From positions 124,001-188,000 of the forward strand of contig JAXLQL010000006.1 in assembly GCA_046331625.1 (NCBI GenBank): a stretch of DNA of 64,000 bases, read 5' to 3'. The notes below the pieces were generated by a model that did no database searches, was not told the origin of the DNA, and worked only from the letters and a program-made list of their open reading frames with translations. Made by a program: the position numbers and the translations under genes. The stretch comes from JAXLQL01 sp046331625 (GTDB taxonomy: Bacteria > Acidobacteriota > Terriglobia > Bryobacterales > Bryobacteraceae). Position 1 is the first letter of the stretch; each line of letters opens with the position of its first letter. Shown here in pieces: positions 1-8,145 of the stretch.

Positions 1-31
1 ATATGATCAACATAATGTTTTAGGAGACTGA

Positions 32-676
32 ATGCCTTACCCAGACGGACATCGCGAACGGGTCCGCAGCCGCATCATAGACAGCGCGCGTAGGCTTTTC
101 AATCGCGGCGGATTTGACGGCGTCTCAGTCGACGCCATCATGGCTGAGGCAGGACTGACACGCGGCCCTTTCTACTCGTACTTCGATAGCAAGAGCGATC
201 TCTATGCCGAGACGTTAGGGTGCTTCTTCACCGATCCGGAACGGAAAAGCCGTTGGGATGGCATTGAGGTGGACTTGGCTTCATCTGGAGCTGGATCCCA
301 GATCGTGCACGCCTACTTGTCACGGCAACACTTCGAGGATGTCGAGAACTCCTGTCCGATGGTCGCGCTCCCGAGCGACGTGGCCCGCGCCGGCGAAACC
401 GTCAAATCTGCGTTCGAGGCCGTTTTCAAGGCGATGGTAGCGGTGCTCCAGCGAGAGAGCCCAGGCCCACATCCGGAGAAGACCGCGATGGCGATCGCCT
501 CGCTTTGTATCGGCGGAATGGTGGTTGCGCGTTCCCTCAATGACCGGAAATTCGCGGATAGCCTCCGAGCCGCCGCCGAGGAAGCAGCCTTGTCTTTAGG
601 CGGTTGGCATTCTGAGAAGACGCGCGCTCGATCGGGCTCGCGGCCCAAGGCGAAGTCAAGAACGGCTGGCCGGTAG
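32..676 (+). CDS. TetR/AcrR-family transcriptional regulator
   Basis: A 214-residue TetR-type repressor. The N-terminal helix-turn-helix spans about residues 10-57 with the family signature SARRLFNRGGFDGVSVDAI followed by the recognition helix region GLTRGPFYSYFDSKSDLY. The rest is the helical ligand/dimer domain, ending in a Lys/Arg/Ser-rich tail unlike the core. The ATG is preceded by GGAG at positions 23-26, a good ribosome-binding site. The ligand and targets cannot be read from the sequence; such genes usually regulate themselves or a neighbour, but the next gene is an unknown protein and pheS, so the target is unclear. Confidence 0.9.
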   Translation: MPYPDGHRERVRSRIIDSARRLFNRGGFDGVSVDAIMAEAGLTRGPFYSYFDSKSDLYAETLGCFFTDPERKSRWDGIEVDLASSGAGSQIVHAYLSRQHFEDVENSCPMVALPSDVARAGETVKSAFEAVFKAMVAVLQRESPGPHPEKTAMAIASLCIGGMVVARSLNDRKFADSLRAAAEEAALSLGGWHSEKTRARSGSRPKAKSRTAGR

Positions 677-745
677 ATCTGGTTCGGTACGAACAGCCCC
701 ATGCTACGCTGAGAACTTCAGTTTCGCTTCATCGGACCAAGCCGC

Positions 746-1219
746 ATGCCTCTTTGTGACGTGTTTCTCGCCCTCGGGGAAGACAACCTCAGCCAGCTCC
801 TACGCCATGTTTCGTTGGGAAAACTGCGCACCTACCAGCTCTTTGACCGCATGAAAACGCGGCTCCATCTGGGCAAGCTGAACCAGGAAATCCTGCGCAA
901 GATCGCACCCAAGGTTTGGTCGCGCATCGGCAACCACGAGGAAGATCTGGCGGTGGAATTGAGCCAAGCGGTGCTCGTGTCGCACCTAGACATGATCGTG
1001 GCCGTGCTCGACCATTTGGAAGTTCCGCACCAGGAAGGCTTCTTCGACAAAGACGCCAAGGTGGCCGAGCACCTAACCGGCGATTGGCAGCAGCGCTCCT
1101 TCGATGCGTTTCGCGAAAAGTATCCGCACGCGGTGCTCACGTTCTACCTGAATCATCTGTCGCACGAAGTGACGCCCGGAACTCCCGTCTTTGCGCCGGC
1201 GGCGGCCAAGGAGAGCTGA
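746..1219 (+). CDS. Conserved hypothetical protein upstream of pheS
   Basis: A 157-residue, mostly helical soluble protein with no signal peptide or membrane segment and no motif I recognise. It is rich in His, Leu and charged residues, with a Pro/Ala-rich C-terminal tail. Its stop lies 7 bases before the pheS ATG, so it is probably the first gene of a pheST operon. Codon use matches the neighbours, which supports a real gene. Function unknown. Confidence 0.6.
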   Translation: MPLCDVFLALGEDNLSQLLRHVSLGKLRTYQLFDRMKTRLHLGKLNQEILRKIAPKVWSRIGNHEEDLAVELSQAVLVSHLDMIVAVLDHLEVPHQEGFFDKDAKVAEHLTGDWQQRSFDAFREKYPHAVLTFYLNHLSHEVTPGTPVFAPAAAKES

Positions 1220-1226
1220 GGCCGCG

Positions 1227-2255
1227 ATGATCGACGCGACATTGCAATTGCTCGAGGCTTCGGCGCTCGAGCGGATCCGCTCAGCCGGATCCATCGACGA
1301 GTTGGAAGCCGTTCGCGTGGAAGCGCTCGGCCGCAAGGGCGCCATCAACTCGCTCAGCAAGGAGATGGGCAAGCTCACTCCCGAGGACCGCGCCCGAGTG
1401 GGGAAGTTGCTCAACTCGGTGAAGCAGGCGCTCGAAGGCGAGGTCGACTCGCGAAAGCGTGGCTTCGAACGGGCGGCGCTCGAGACGCGGCTGGCAGGCG
1501 AGTGGGTGGACCTGACACTTCCCTCCCCTGGGATCCGGCCCGGCGCGCTGCACCCGGTGACGCTGATCCAGCGCGAGATCGAAGACCTGTTCATCTCGAT
1601 GGGCTTCACGGTGCTGAGCGGACCTGAAGTGGAAACCGAGTACAACAACTTCGACGCGCTCAACATTCCGCCCGATCATCCGGCGCGCGACATGCAGGAT
1701 ACGTTCTGGCTCGAAGGCGGGAACTTGCTGCGCACTCATACATCGCCCGTGCAGGTGCGCGGGATGCAGCGGCTGGGTCCGCCGCTGCGCATGATCGCGC
1801 CGGGCCGTGTGTTCCGCAACGAAGAAGTGGACCCGAGCCACGAGCACACCTTCTATCAATTGGAAGGCATGATGGTGGATCGCGATGTTTCGGTGGCGCA
1901 CCTCATCTACTTCATGAAGACGCTGCTGCGTGGCATCTTCGGCCGCGAGGTGACGGTGCGTCTGCGCCCGGGATATTTTCCGTTCGTCGAGCCGGGGTTC
2001 GAACTCGACATCCAATGTCTGCTGTGCGGCGGGTCGGGCTGCCCGGTGTGCAAGCAGAGCGGCTGGGTGGAACTGCTGCCGTGCGGACTGGTGCATCCCA
2101 ACGTACTGCGCATGGGCGGGATCGATCCGGAGCAATGGAACGGATTCGCGTTCGGACTCGGCCTCACGCGCTTGGCGATGATGCGCTACTCGATCGGCGA
2201 CATCCGGCTGCTGCAAGGCGGCGATCTCCGGTTCCTGAGTCAGTTCGCGCAATAA
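1227..2255 (+). CDS. pheS: Phenylalanine--tRNA ligase alpha subunit
   Basis: Class II aminoacyl-tRNA synthetase subunit that activates phenylalanine and charges tRNA-Phe as an alpha2beta2 enzyme with PheT. The 342-residue length is normal. Visible features are the N-terminal coiled-coil (about 1-90), motif 2 with TFYQLEG, the Cys pattern CLLCGGSGCPVC typical of bacterial PheS, and class II motif 3 GFGLGLTRLAMMRY-like (FAFGLGLTRLAMMRY). The ATG at 1227 was chosen over upstream in-frame codons because it starts the canonical N-terminus and follows GGAGAG. pheT begins 7 bases after the stop. Confidence 0.97.
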   Translation: MIDATLQLLEASALERIRSAGSIDELEAVRVEALGRKGAINSLSKEMGKLTPEDRARVGKLLNSVKQALEGEVDSRKRGFERAALETRLAGEWVDLTLPSPGIRPGALHPVTLIQREIEDLFISMGFTVLSGPEVETEYNNFDALNIPPDHPARDMQDTFWLEGGNLLRTHTSPVQVRGMQRLGPPLRMIAPGRVFRNEEVDPSHEHTFYQLEGMMVDRDVSVAHLIYFMKTLLRGIFGREVTVRLRPGYFPFVEPGFELDIQCLLCGGSGCPVCKQSGWVELLPCGLVHPNVLRMGGIDPEQWNGFAFGLGLTRLAMMRYSIGDIRLLQGGDLRFLSQFAQ

Positions 2256-2262
2256 GACGACG

Positions 2263-4602
2263 ATGAAATTCTCGATCAACTGGTTGAGTGAGCTCACGGG
2301 CGGTCCGGCGGCGGACCCCAAGGATGTCGCTCTGCGCATCACAATTCACACCGCCGAGCAAGAAGGCGTGGAAGGCTACGGCGAGCATTTGTCGGGAGTG
2401 TGCCTGGCGAAGGTGGTGTCGGCGGAGGCGATTGTCGGATCGCACAATCAAAAGGCTGTGGTGGAGACGGGCCGCTATGGCACCAAGACTCTGGTTTGCG
2501 GCGCTCCGAACTGCAAAGCGGGAATGATGACCGCGTATGTTCCGCCTGGGACTTCCCTGCCCGGCGGCAAGCGCATCGAAACGGCGAAGATCAGCGGCGT
2601 GGTCTCGGAAGGCATGCTCGCGAGTGGCGCGGAACTCGGGCTGAATCGCGACGATTCGGGAATCCTCGAGTTGGCCGGCGAACCCGGCGGCGCGATCCCT
2701 GGGTGCCCACCGGATCATATTCTCGAGATCGACAACAAGTCCCTCACGCACCGGCCCGATCTGTGGGGACATCTCGGAATCGCGCGCGAGGTGGCGGCGA
2801 TCTACGGCCGGCCATTGCGCGATCCGGTGGACATGACCAAGCTGCCGGGCGCGGCGAACCCGGCCGTGTCGGTGGCGATTGAAGACTACGCCGTGTGTCC
2901 GCGCTACAGCGCCTTGGTGTTCGACAACGTGACCGTCGGCCCCTCGCCACTGTGGCTGCAATATCGGCTGGAGGCGATCGGCCTGAATCCGATCAACAAC
3001 ATTGTCGACGTCACGAACTACGTGATGGCGGAGTTGGCGCAGCCGATGCACGCGTTCGACCACGACACGCTTTCTGGTGGGACGATCTTCGTGAGGCTGG
3101 CGCGCGCGGGGGAGCAAATTGTCGCGCTGAATCAGGAGAAGTACGATCTCGATCCGCACGCGCTGGTGATTGCGGACGCGAAGGGTCCGGTGGCCGTCGC
3201 GGGAGTGATCGGCGGGCTCGACACGGGCGTTACTGCGAAAACCACGCGCATCGTGTTCGAGAGCGCGAACTTCCATCCGGGCCACGTGCGCAAGACGGCG
3301 GCGCGGCTGAAGTGCCGCACCGATGCTTCGATGCGATTCGAGAAGTCGCAGGACCCGCACAACACGGTGCGCGGCTTGGCCCGCGCGGTCGCTCTGCTCG
3401 AAGAGGTGTCGCCGGGGATTCGGCTGGTGGGCGGGCTGGTGGATAACTGCGGTCCGCTGAAACCGGCGCCGGTGATCGATCTGCCGCTCGATTGGCTGCG
3501 GCGCAAGCTGGGGCGCGAAATCGAAGGCGGCGAGGTCCGGCGGATTCTCGAGGCGATCCAATTCACGGTGGAGGAGCCGTCGAATGGGAAGCTGCGCGTA
3601 ACTGTGCCCTCGTGGCGCGCCACCAAGGACATCAGCATCAAAGACGACCTGGTGGAAGAGGTCGGCCGCATGGTGGGCTACGGAACAATCACGCCGACTG
3701 CGCCGCTGGTGCCCGCCGCGCCTCCGCCGCCGAGCGCCGAACGCGATTTCCTGCATGAAGTGAGGCGCAAGGTGGCCGCGCAAGGGTTCACCGAGGTCTA
3801 CAACTATTCGTTCGTGAACGAGGATCAGATTCGTGAACTGGGGCTCGACGCGGCGGATCACGTGAAGGTGCTCAACCCGATCGCATCCGATCAAGGGCTG
3901 CTGCGGACTACGCTCGTGGCGGGATTGGTGCGCAACGTCCGCGACAATGCGCGGCATGCCGGTGCGTTTCGCTTCTTCGAGATCGGGCATGAGATCCACA
4001 AACAGGCCGAGGGGCTTCCGCGCGAGGATTCGCGCTTGGCCGCGTGCGTGTTCGCGCATGAGGGCGATGGACTCGCTGGCTTGTTCGAGGTAAAGCGGCT
4101 GGCGGAGTGTCTGCTGCCCGGCGCGACCGTCCAACCCGCAGCCGCGCGCGCGTTCGAGCATCCGCACCGCAGTCACGTGGTGGAGTGGCGAGGCGCCGAA
4201 GTTGGCCGGATCTTCGAGTTGCATCCGAACCTGGTGGAAGGGCGCGCCGCCGTGGTTGACGTGCACCTCGATCGGATGCGCGAGATGGGTCCGCTGCCGA
4301 TCCGCTACGCGCCGCTGCGGCGATTCCCCACGAGCGCGTTCGACTTGTCCGTGGTCACAGGATTGAAGCAATTGGTAGGTACGGTGGAAGGGCGGATCCG
4401 CGCGCACGGCGGCGAGTACTTCCAAGGCGTGGAGTTCGTGCGCCAGTATGTGGGACAGCCGCTCCCGCCGGATCGCAAGAGCGTCTCGTTCCGCGTGACC
4501 GTGGGCGCGGCGGACCGCACGCTCTCGAACGATGAGATTTCGAAGGCTCGTTCGGCGTTGATCGAGGCTCTGCAAAAAGACGGCTACGAATTGAGGGTTT
4601 GA
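2263..4602 (+). CDS. pheT: Phenylalanine--tRNA ligase beta subunit
   Basis: The 779-residue beta subunit of PheRS. Domains in order are the N-terminal MKFSINWLSEL segment, an EMAP/OB-type tRNA-binding domain (about 40-150), the B3/B4 editing domain (about 200-380, with INNIVDVTNYVM), the B5 domain (about 400-480), the catalytic-like core, and a C-terminal ferredoxin-fold anticodon-binding domain (about the last 95 residues, with FPTSAFDLSVV). It carries out tRNA recognition and editing of mischarged Tyr-tRNA. It directly follows pheS, giving the usual pheST order. Confidence 0.97.
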   Translation: MKFSINWLSELTGGPAADPKDVALRITIHTAEQEGVEGYGEHLSGVCLAKVVSAEAIVGSHNQKAVVETGRYGTKTLVCGAPNCKAGMMTAYVPPGTSLPGGKRIETAKISGVVSEGMLASGAELGLNRDDSGILELAGEPGGAIPGCPPDHILEIDNKSLTHRPDLWGHLGIAREVAAIYGRPLRDPVDMTKLPGAANPAVSVAIEDYAVCPRYSALVFDNVTVGPSPLWLQYRLEAIGLNPINNIVDVTNYVMAELAQPMHAFDHDTLSGGTIFVRLARAGEQIVALNQEKYDLDPHALVIADAKGPVAVAGVIGGLDTGVTAKTTRIVFESANFHPGHVRKTAARLKCRTDASMRFEKSQDPHNTVRGLARAVALLEEVSPGIRLVGGLVDNCGPLKPAPVIDLPLDWLRRKLGREIEGGEVRRILEAIQFTVEEPSNGKLRVTVPSWRATKDISIKDDLVEEVGRMVGYGTITPTAPLVPAAPPPPSAERDFLHEVRRKVAAQGFTEVYNYSFVNEDQIRELGLDAADHVKVLNPIASDQGLLRTTLVAGLVRNVRDNARHAGAFRFFEIGHEIHKQAEGLPREDSRLAACVFAHEGDGLAGLFEVKRLAECLLPGATVQPAAARAFEHPHRSHVVEWRGAEVGRIFELHPNLVEGRAAVVDVHLDRMREMGPLPIRYAPLRRFPTSAFDLSVVTGLKQLVGTVEGRIRAHGGEYFQGVEFVRQYVGQPLPPDRKSVSFRVTVGAADRTLSNDEISKARSALIEALQKDGYELRV

Positions 4603-4604
4603 CC

Positions 4605-5546
4605 ATGCGTGTTCTGCTCGCGTTGGCGTTGGCGCATTGCGCATTGGCGTGGAATGGCGTTGGTCACCGGGCCGTGGCGGGCTTGGCCTATGATCAGCTC
4701 ACGCCTGCGGCCCGGGCGCGAGTGGATGAGCTGATCCGGCGGCATCCGGACTACTCGATGCTGACCGCGGGGACTCCGGAAGATCCGGCACAGCGCGCTC
4801 GCTACGCGTTCATGAAGGCTGCTTTTTGGCCCGACATCATCAAGGGCGATCCGCGATTTTACGACGAGAGCCGGCGAGATGCGGTTGCACCGGCGAAGGC
4901 GGAAGGTTTCGCCGATATGAAGCAGCGGCGCAATTGGCACTACATCAACGTCGCGTTTTCGACGGACGGAACCGTGGTGCCGCAGGCGCCGGCGGTGAAT
5001 GTGCTGTCGCAAGTGAAGTTGATCCTCGAACGGATCGGCGGAGAGGCTGCGAAGCCCGGAACGGTGGAAGCGGAACGCGATCCGATCTATTTGTTGCCTT
5101 GGTTGGTGCATCTGGTGGGCGACGTGCACCAGCCGTTGCACTGTGCCACGCGATACAAGCGCGATCAAGTGGATCCGGCGACGGGGAAGCCGTGGTCGGA
5201 CTTGGGCGGCAACACGGTGTTCGTGCAGGGGTCGGGAAACCTGCACGCGTTTTGGGATGACGCGCTGGGCATCACGGACACGAACGGCTACGTGGATGGG
5301 CTGATCAAGGTGTTGGCGAAGCGGACTCCGGAGGGTGTGGACGTGCTGACGCCGAAGGCGTGGGTGGACGAGGGGTTCGAGATCGCGCGCAGTTTCGTGT
5401 ACTCGTTCGGGAACGAGGGCGGGTCAAAGGAGAACCCGATCGTGCTGGGGGATGAGTATTCGATGAAGGCTCGGGAGATTGCGCGGCAGCGGGCGGCGCT
5501 GGCTGGGGCTCGGTTGGCGAGGCTGTTGAATGAGCGCTTCCGGTAG
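4605..5546 (+). CDS. Secreted S1/P1-family nuclease
   Basis: A 313-residue zinc-dependent nuclease exported by a Sec signal peptide (residues 1-15, ending ALA). Cleavage would give a mature protein starting WNGVGH, the classic S1/P1 N-terminus in which Trp1 and His6 bind zinc. Further metal-site motifs are visible: WHYINVAF, HLVGDVHQPLH and NLHAFWDD. The family degrades single-stranded nucleic acid and 3'-nucleotides in the periplasm or outside the cell. The ATG at 4605 is preferred to a TTG two codons earlier. It starts 2 bases after the pheT stop, so it may be co-transcribed. Confidence 0.92.
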   Translation: MRVLLALALAHCALAWNGVGHRAVAGLAYDQLTPAARARVDELIRRHPDYSMLTAGTPEDPAQRARYAFMKAAFWPDIIKGDPRFYDESRRDAVAPAKAEGFADMKQRRNWHYINVAFSTDGTVVPQAPAVNVLSQVKLILERIGGEAAKPGTVEAERDPIYLLPWLVHLVGDVHQPLHCATRYKRDQVDPATGKPWSDLGGNTVFVQGSGNLHAFWDDALGITDTNGYVDGLIKVLAKRTPEGVDVLTPKAWVDEGFEIARSFVYSFGNEGGSKENPIVLGDEYSMKAREIARQRAALAGARLARLLNERFR

Positions 5547-5550
5547 GACC

Positions 5551-5769
5551 ATGCCAGGCAAGAAATCCAAGACAGTGACAAGCGACGCGCTGGAGATCCT
5601 TCACCGCCGGTACTATGAGGGCAGGCCCGCCCGGCTGAGAAGTTTGAAAGAGGCGCGAGAGAACGAAGAGATCGCCCGCAGGATCCGCGAACTACGGGCG
5701 GCGATGTGCCGAATCTCACGATCGGACGGCCCGCCGGGTTCCGCCACAAAGGCATTGTTCGCAAGCTGA
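5551..5769 (+). CDS. Small antitoxin-like protein, probably truncated
   Basis: A short frame beginning MPGKKSKTVTSDALEILHRR. Its first 50 residues resemble, from memory, the N-terminal segment of HTH-type antitoxins that begin with a 'DALEI..RRYYEG.P' region and continue after 'ELR' into a Cro/C1 helix-turn-helix. Here the helix-turn-helix is missing: after RELRAA the frame runs into sequence that belongs to the overlapping hicA-like remnant. It may be a decayed antitoxin or a short intact one of about 50 residues. The start lies just past the nuclease stop. Identification is tentative. Confidence 0.45.
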   Translation: MPGKKSKTVTSDALEILHRRYYEGRPARLRSLKEARENEEIARRIRELRAAMCRISRSDGPPGSATKALFAS

Positions 5770-5951
5770 AGGCATGCGGCTTCGAAGTTCGACCCTCAAG
5801 CCGCCGGCAGCCACGAGATCTGGTTCAATTCCCCAACAAACCGTTACACCACGATTCCCAATCATCCCGGTGACGTGCCTGAACTGAAGGCAAGCTCTGG
5901 GCGATCTTGAGACAAGCGGAAATCGATCCGGATGACTTCTTAGGGTCTTGA
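5706..5951 (+). pseudogene. Frameshifted HicA-family toxin remnant
   Basis: Reading three successive frames rebuilds a HicA/YcfA-type mRNA interferase. Frame one, from GTG 5706, gives GIVRKLKACGFEV, the N-terminal helix of the family. A shifted frame gives GSHEIWFNSPTNRYTTIPNH, containing the catalytic-His region GSHEIW and the TTIPNHPGD strand. A second shift gives LWAILRQAEIDPDDFLGS and a stop at 5949-5951. At least two frameshifts mean no functional toxin is made. It sits directly after the truncated antitoxin-like frame, consistent with a dead toxin-antitoxin locus. Confidence 0.75.
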
Positions 5952-6067
5952 TTCGGGATCCGGTATGGCCTGCCATCCTTTGATCCCGAAACGACGAAGC
6001 GTAGATGCAAGGAGATGCAAGCCAGCCGCGTGGACCAGCGGGTGAGAATTGCGAGATGGCCCTAGTC

Positions 6068-7114
6068 CTAGTTGTCGAAGTATCTCTGGAGCACCTCTGG
6101 GTCCCCCGTTTTTGTCAAGCCCAACATCAGCAGGACACGCGCCTTTTGAGGACTGAGATTATCCGCCAGCACGCATCCGATCTGCCTGAGCGTGAGTGCT
6201 GATCCCTTGTTCGCGCTCAAAGGAAATACACGGCCAGTGGGCACGCGCGTACTGATCACGACGGGGATACCACGCGCCCGGATTTCCTGAATCGCCTCGA
6301 ACATCGAGCTGGTGACGGCGCCGAGGCCCATGCCGGATACCACTAATCCCTGGACGGCGTTGTCACGGACAAGTGATCGAATTGTCAGCCCATCTGCACC
6401 CGCATAGCTCATGACAATATCAACGCGCCCGAGTCGGGTTCGGGCATTGACCGTGAAGGATTGACGCCGTAACGGAGCACGGGAGAATCGAATCTTTTCC
6501 ACGTCAACGGTTCCCAGAGAGCCGAACTCCAGGCTGCGAAAGGTTTCCACTTGGCTCGTATTGGTTTTTGTGACGTCACGAGCGGCATTGATCTGGCCGT
6601 TCATCACGACCATGGCGCCCTTGCCAACAGCTTCGGGTGCAATCGCAACGCGTATCGCATCCAGGAGGTTCCTCGGACCATCCGAGTCCGGGTCCGAAGC
6701 CGGACGTTGCGCTCCGACCAGAATAACCGGCTTGTTGCTTGCGACGGTCAGATCTAGAAAGTATGCAGTTTCCTCCAGCGTATTAGTGCCGTGCGTTACA
6801 ACGATTCCCGTGACGTCAGGTCTTGCAAGCAATTCATTGGCTCTCACAGCGAGCCGCAGCCATATCTCCGGCGTCATATCCGAACTTGAAACATTGGAGA
6901 TTTGCTCGACGTCAATCTGCGCGAGTTGCTTGATCGCCGGTACAGCCGCGACTAGGTCTTCCCCCGAAAGAGCGGGTACGTAGCCGCCTTTGGCCGGATC
7001 GTGCTTGCTCGCTATCGTTCCCCCAGTGGAGAGCACACTGATGGCTGGTAGCTTTTGCGCAACGGTAGACACGGAAATCCCCAGAATCAATGCAACGGCT
7101 TTGGTTGGACTCAT
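6068..7114 (-). CDS. Type II L-asparaginase, exported
   Basis: A 348-residue asparaginase that would hydrolyse L-asparagine to aspartate and ammonia. A Sec-type signal peptide covers about residues 1-20 (ends STVAQ). The first catalytic block STGGTIAS carries the Thr nucleophile, and DVTKTNTSQVETF carries the second-triad Lys. The second active-site block reads VTHGTNTLEETAYFLD, where the usual HGTD Asp is Asn (residue 111, codon 6782-6784). I set the start at 7114 because it gives the signal peptide; no strong ribosome-binding site is visible. It stands alone and opposite to its neighbours. Confidence 0.88.
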   Translation of the reverse strand: MSPTKAVALILGISVSTVAQKLPAISVLSTGGTIASKHDPAKGGYVPALSGEDLVAAVPAIKQLAQIDVEQISNVSSSDMTPEIWLRLAVRANELLARPDVTGIVVTHGTNTLEETAYFLDLTVASNKPVILVGAQRPASDPDSDGPRNLLDAIRVAIAPEAVGKGAMVVMNGQINAARDVTKTNTSQVETFRSLEFGSLGTVDVEKIRFSRAPLRRQSFTVNARTRLGRVDIVMSYAGADGLTIRSLVRDNAVQGLVVSGMGLGAVTSSMFEAIQEIRARGIPVVISTRVPTGRVFPLSANKGSALTLRQIGCVLADNLSPQKARVLLMLGLTKTGDPEVLQRYFDN

Positions 7115-7411
7115 GGAACAATTGTAATGACGATGCTGATAGGCGGTGTACCAAGTCCGCAAGATGTCGATCCTCCCGTCCGCGCAAATTACCGTGGCCG
7201 CTCGTCTGTCGGATCGGAGTCATCCCGCCTGAGGTCGGTATGCCTGGATGACGGGCGTTAAGAACGGCGTCTTGGATCGTGTTTCAAGTACAGTCGCGGG
7301 CAGCATCGAGATTCACTTCACATCTTCCATGGCTGCCCATGCGGCAAACGGAGTTTGGACTCCACGGGCGAGGATTTTGGCGGAGCGAGATCCGTGGGTG
7401 TTTGGGAAGGT

Positions 7412-7487
7412 TGGTGGACCTGGTGAGATTCGAACTCACGACCTCTTCCATGCCATGGAAGCGCGCTCCCAACTGCGCCACAGGCCC
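7412..7487 (-). tRNA. tRNA-Ala (anticodon GGC)
   Basis: On the minus strand a full cloverleaf folds: acceptor GGGCCTG with CAGGTCC, D arm GCGC...GCGC, anticodon stem CTTCC/GGAAG around loop ATGGCAT (anticodon GGC, Ala), T arm GTGAG-TTCGAAT-CTCAC, discriminator A and an encoded CCA end. It lies alone between the asparaginase and the HD-domain gene. Confidence 0.96.
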
Positions 7488-7538
7488 ACGTGAAGGGCGG
7501 CTGAAACCGCTGCCGCTTCAGCTAGTATAGGACAAACC

Positions 7539-8084
7539 ATGACACGAGACCAAGCTTGGGAGCTGTTGTGCGAATTCACGAAATCAGAGAGCCTCCGCAA
7601 GCACGGTGTGGCCGTCGAGACGTGCATGGCGGCGTACGCCCGGCGCTTTGGCGAAGACGAAGCCAAGTGGTCGCTCACGGGCCTTTTGCACGACTTCGAT
7701 TGGGAGATCCACCCCACGCTTCCGGAGCATCCGCTGAAGGGCCAGCCGATCCTCGCCGAGCGCGGCGTCGACGAGGAGATTCGCCGAGCCATCCTCTCGC
7801 ACGCCAATCTGCCCGAGACACCGCGGCTGTCCCTCATGGGGCATGCGCTGTTCGCTTGTGACGAATTGGCCGGCTTCATCACGGCCATCAGCTACGTGAA
7901 GCCGGGGCGAACCATTGCGGAGGTCGACGTCTCGAGCGTGAAGAAGAAGATGAAGGACAAAGCCTTCGCCCGCGCCGTCAATCGCGACGACATCGTCAAC
8001 GGTGCAGCAGAACTCGGAGTGCCGCTCGAGGAGCACATCGCCTTCTGCATCGAGGCGATGAAGGCGCTCGATCCGCGGGGCTGA
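7539..8084 (+). CDS. HD-domain phosphohydrolase-like protein
   Basis: A 181-residue soluble HD-superfamily protein. The metal site is seen as His27 in ESLRKHGVAVE, the HD pair at residues 51-52 in TGLLHDFDWEIHP, further His residues in LPEHPLKG, and LSHANLPETP. This is the layout of HDIG-type hydrolases that are widespread but mostly uncharacterised; substrates are probably phosphorylated metabolites or nucleotides. It begins 51 bases after the divergent tRNA-Ala and ends 61 bases before the next gene. The substrate cannot be told from the sequence. Confidence 0.8.
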   Translation: MTRDQAWELLCEFTKSESLRKHGVAVETCMAAYARRFGEDEAKWSLTGLLHDFDWEIHPTLPEHPLKGQPILAERGVDEEIRRAILSHANLPETPRLSLMGHALFACDELAGFITAISYVKPGRTIAEVDVSSVKKKMKDKAFARAVNRDDIVNGAAELGVPLEEHIAFCIEAMKALDPRG

Positions 8085-8106
8085 GTTCGCCACCCGGCGA
8101 CCAGTG

Positions 8107-8118
8107 CCAGTATACTGG
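8107..8118. promoter_or_regulatory. Perfect 12-bp palindrome containing a -10-like box
   Basis: CCAGTATACTGG is a perfect palindrome 28 bases before the oxidoreductase ATG. Its centre contains TATACT, a good -10 match, so it could be promoter plus operator. No convincing -35 box is visible at the expected spacing. Confidence 0.35.
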
Positions 8119-8145
8119 AGTCAGTTTCCACGAGAGGTTTTCGCC

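Noticed and set aside
2164..4644. Long minus-strand reading frame (826 codons) opposite pheT
   Set aside because: Its sequence is Arg/His-rich without recognisable domains and lies fully opposite a certain pheT gene; such frames are common in GC-rich genes.
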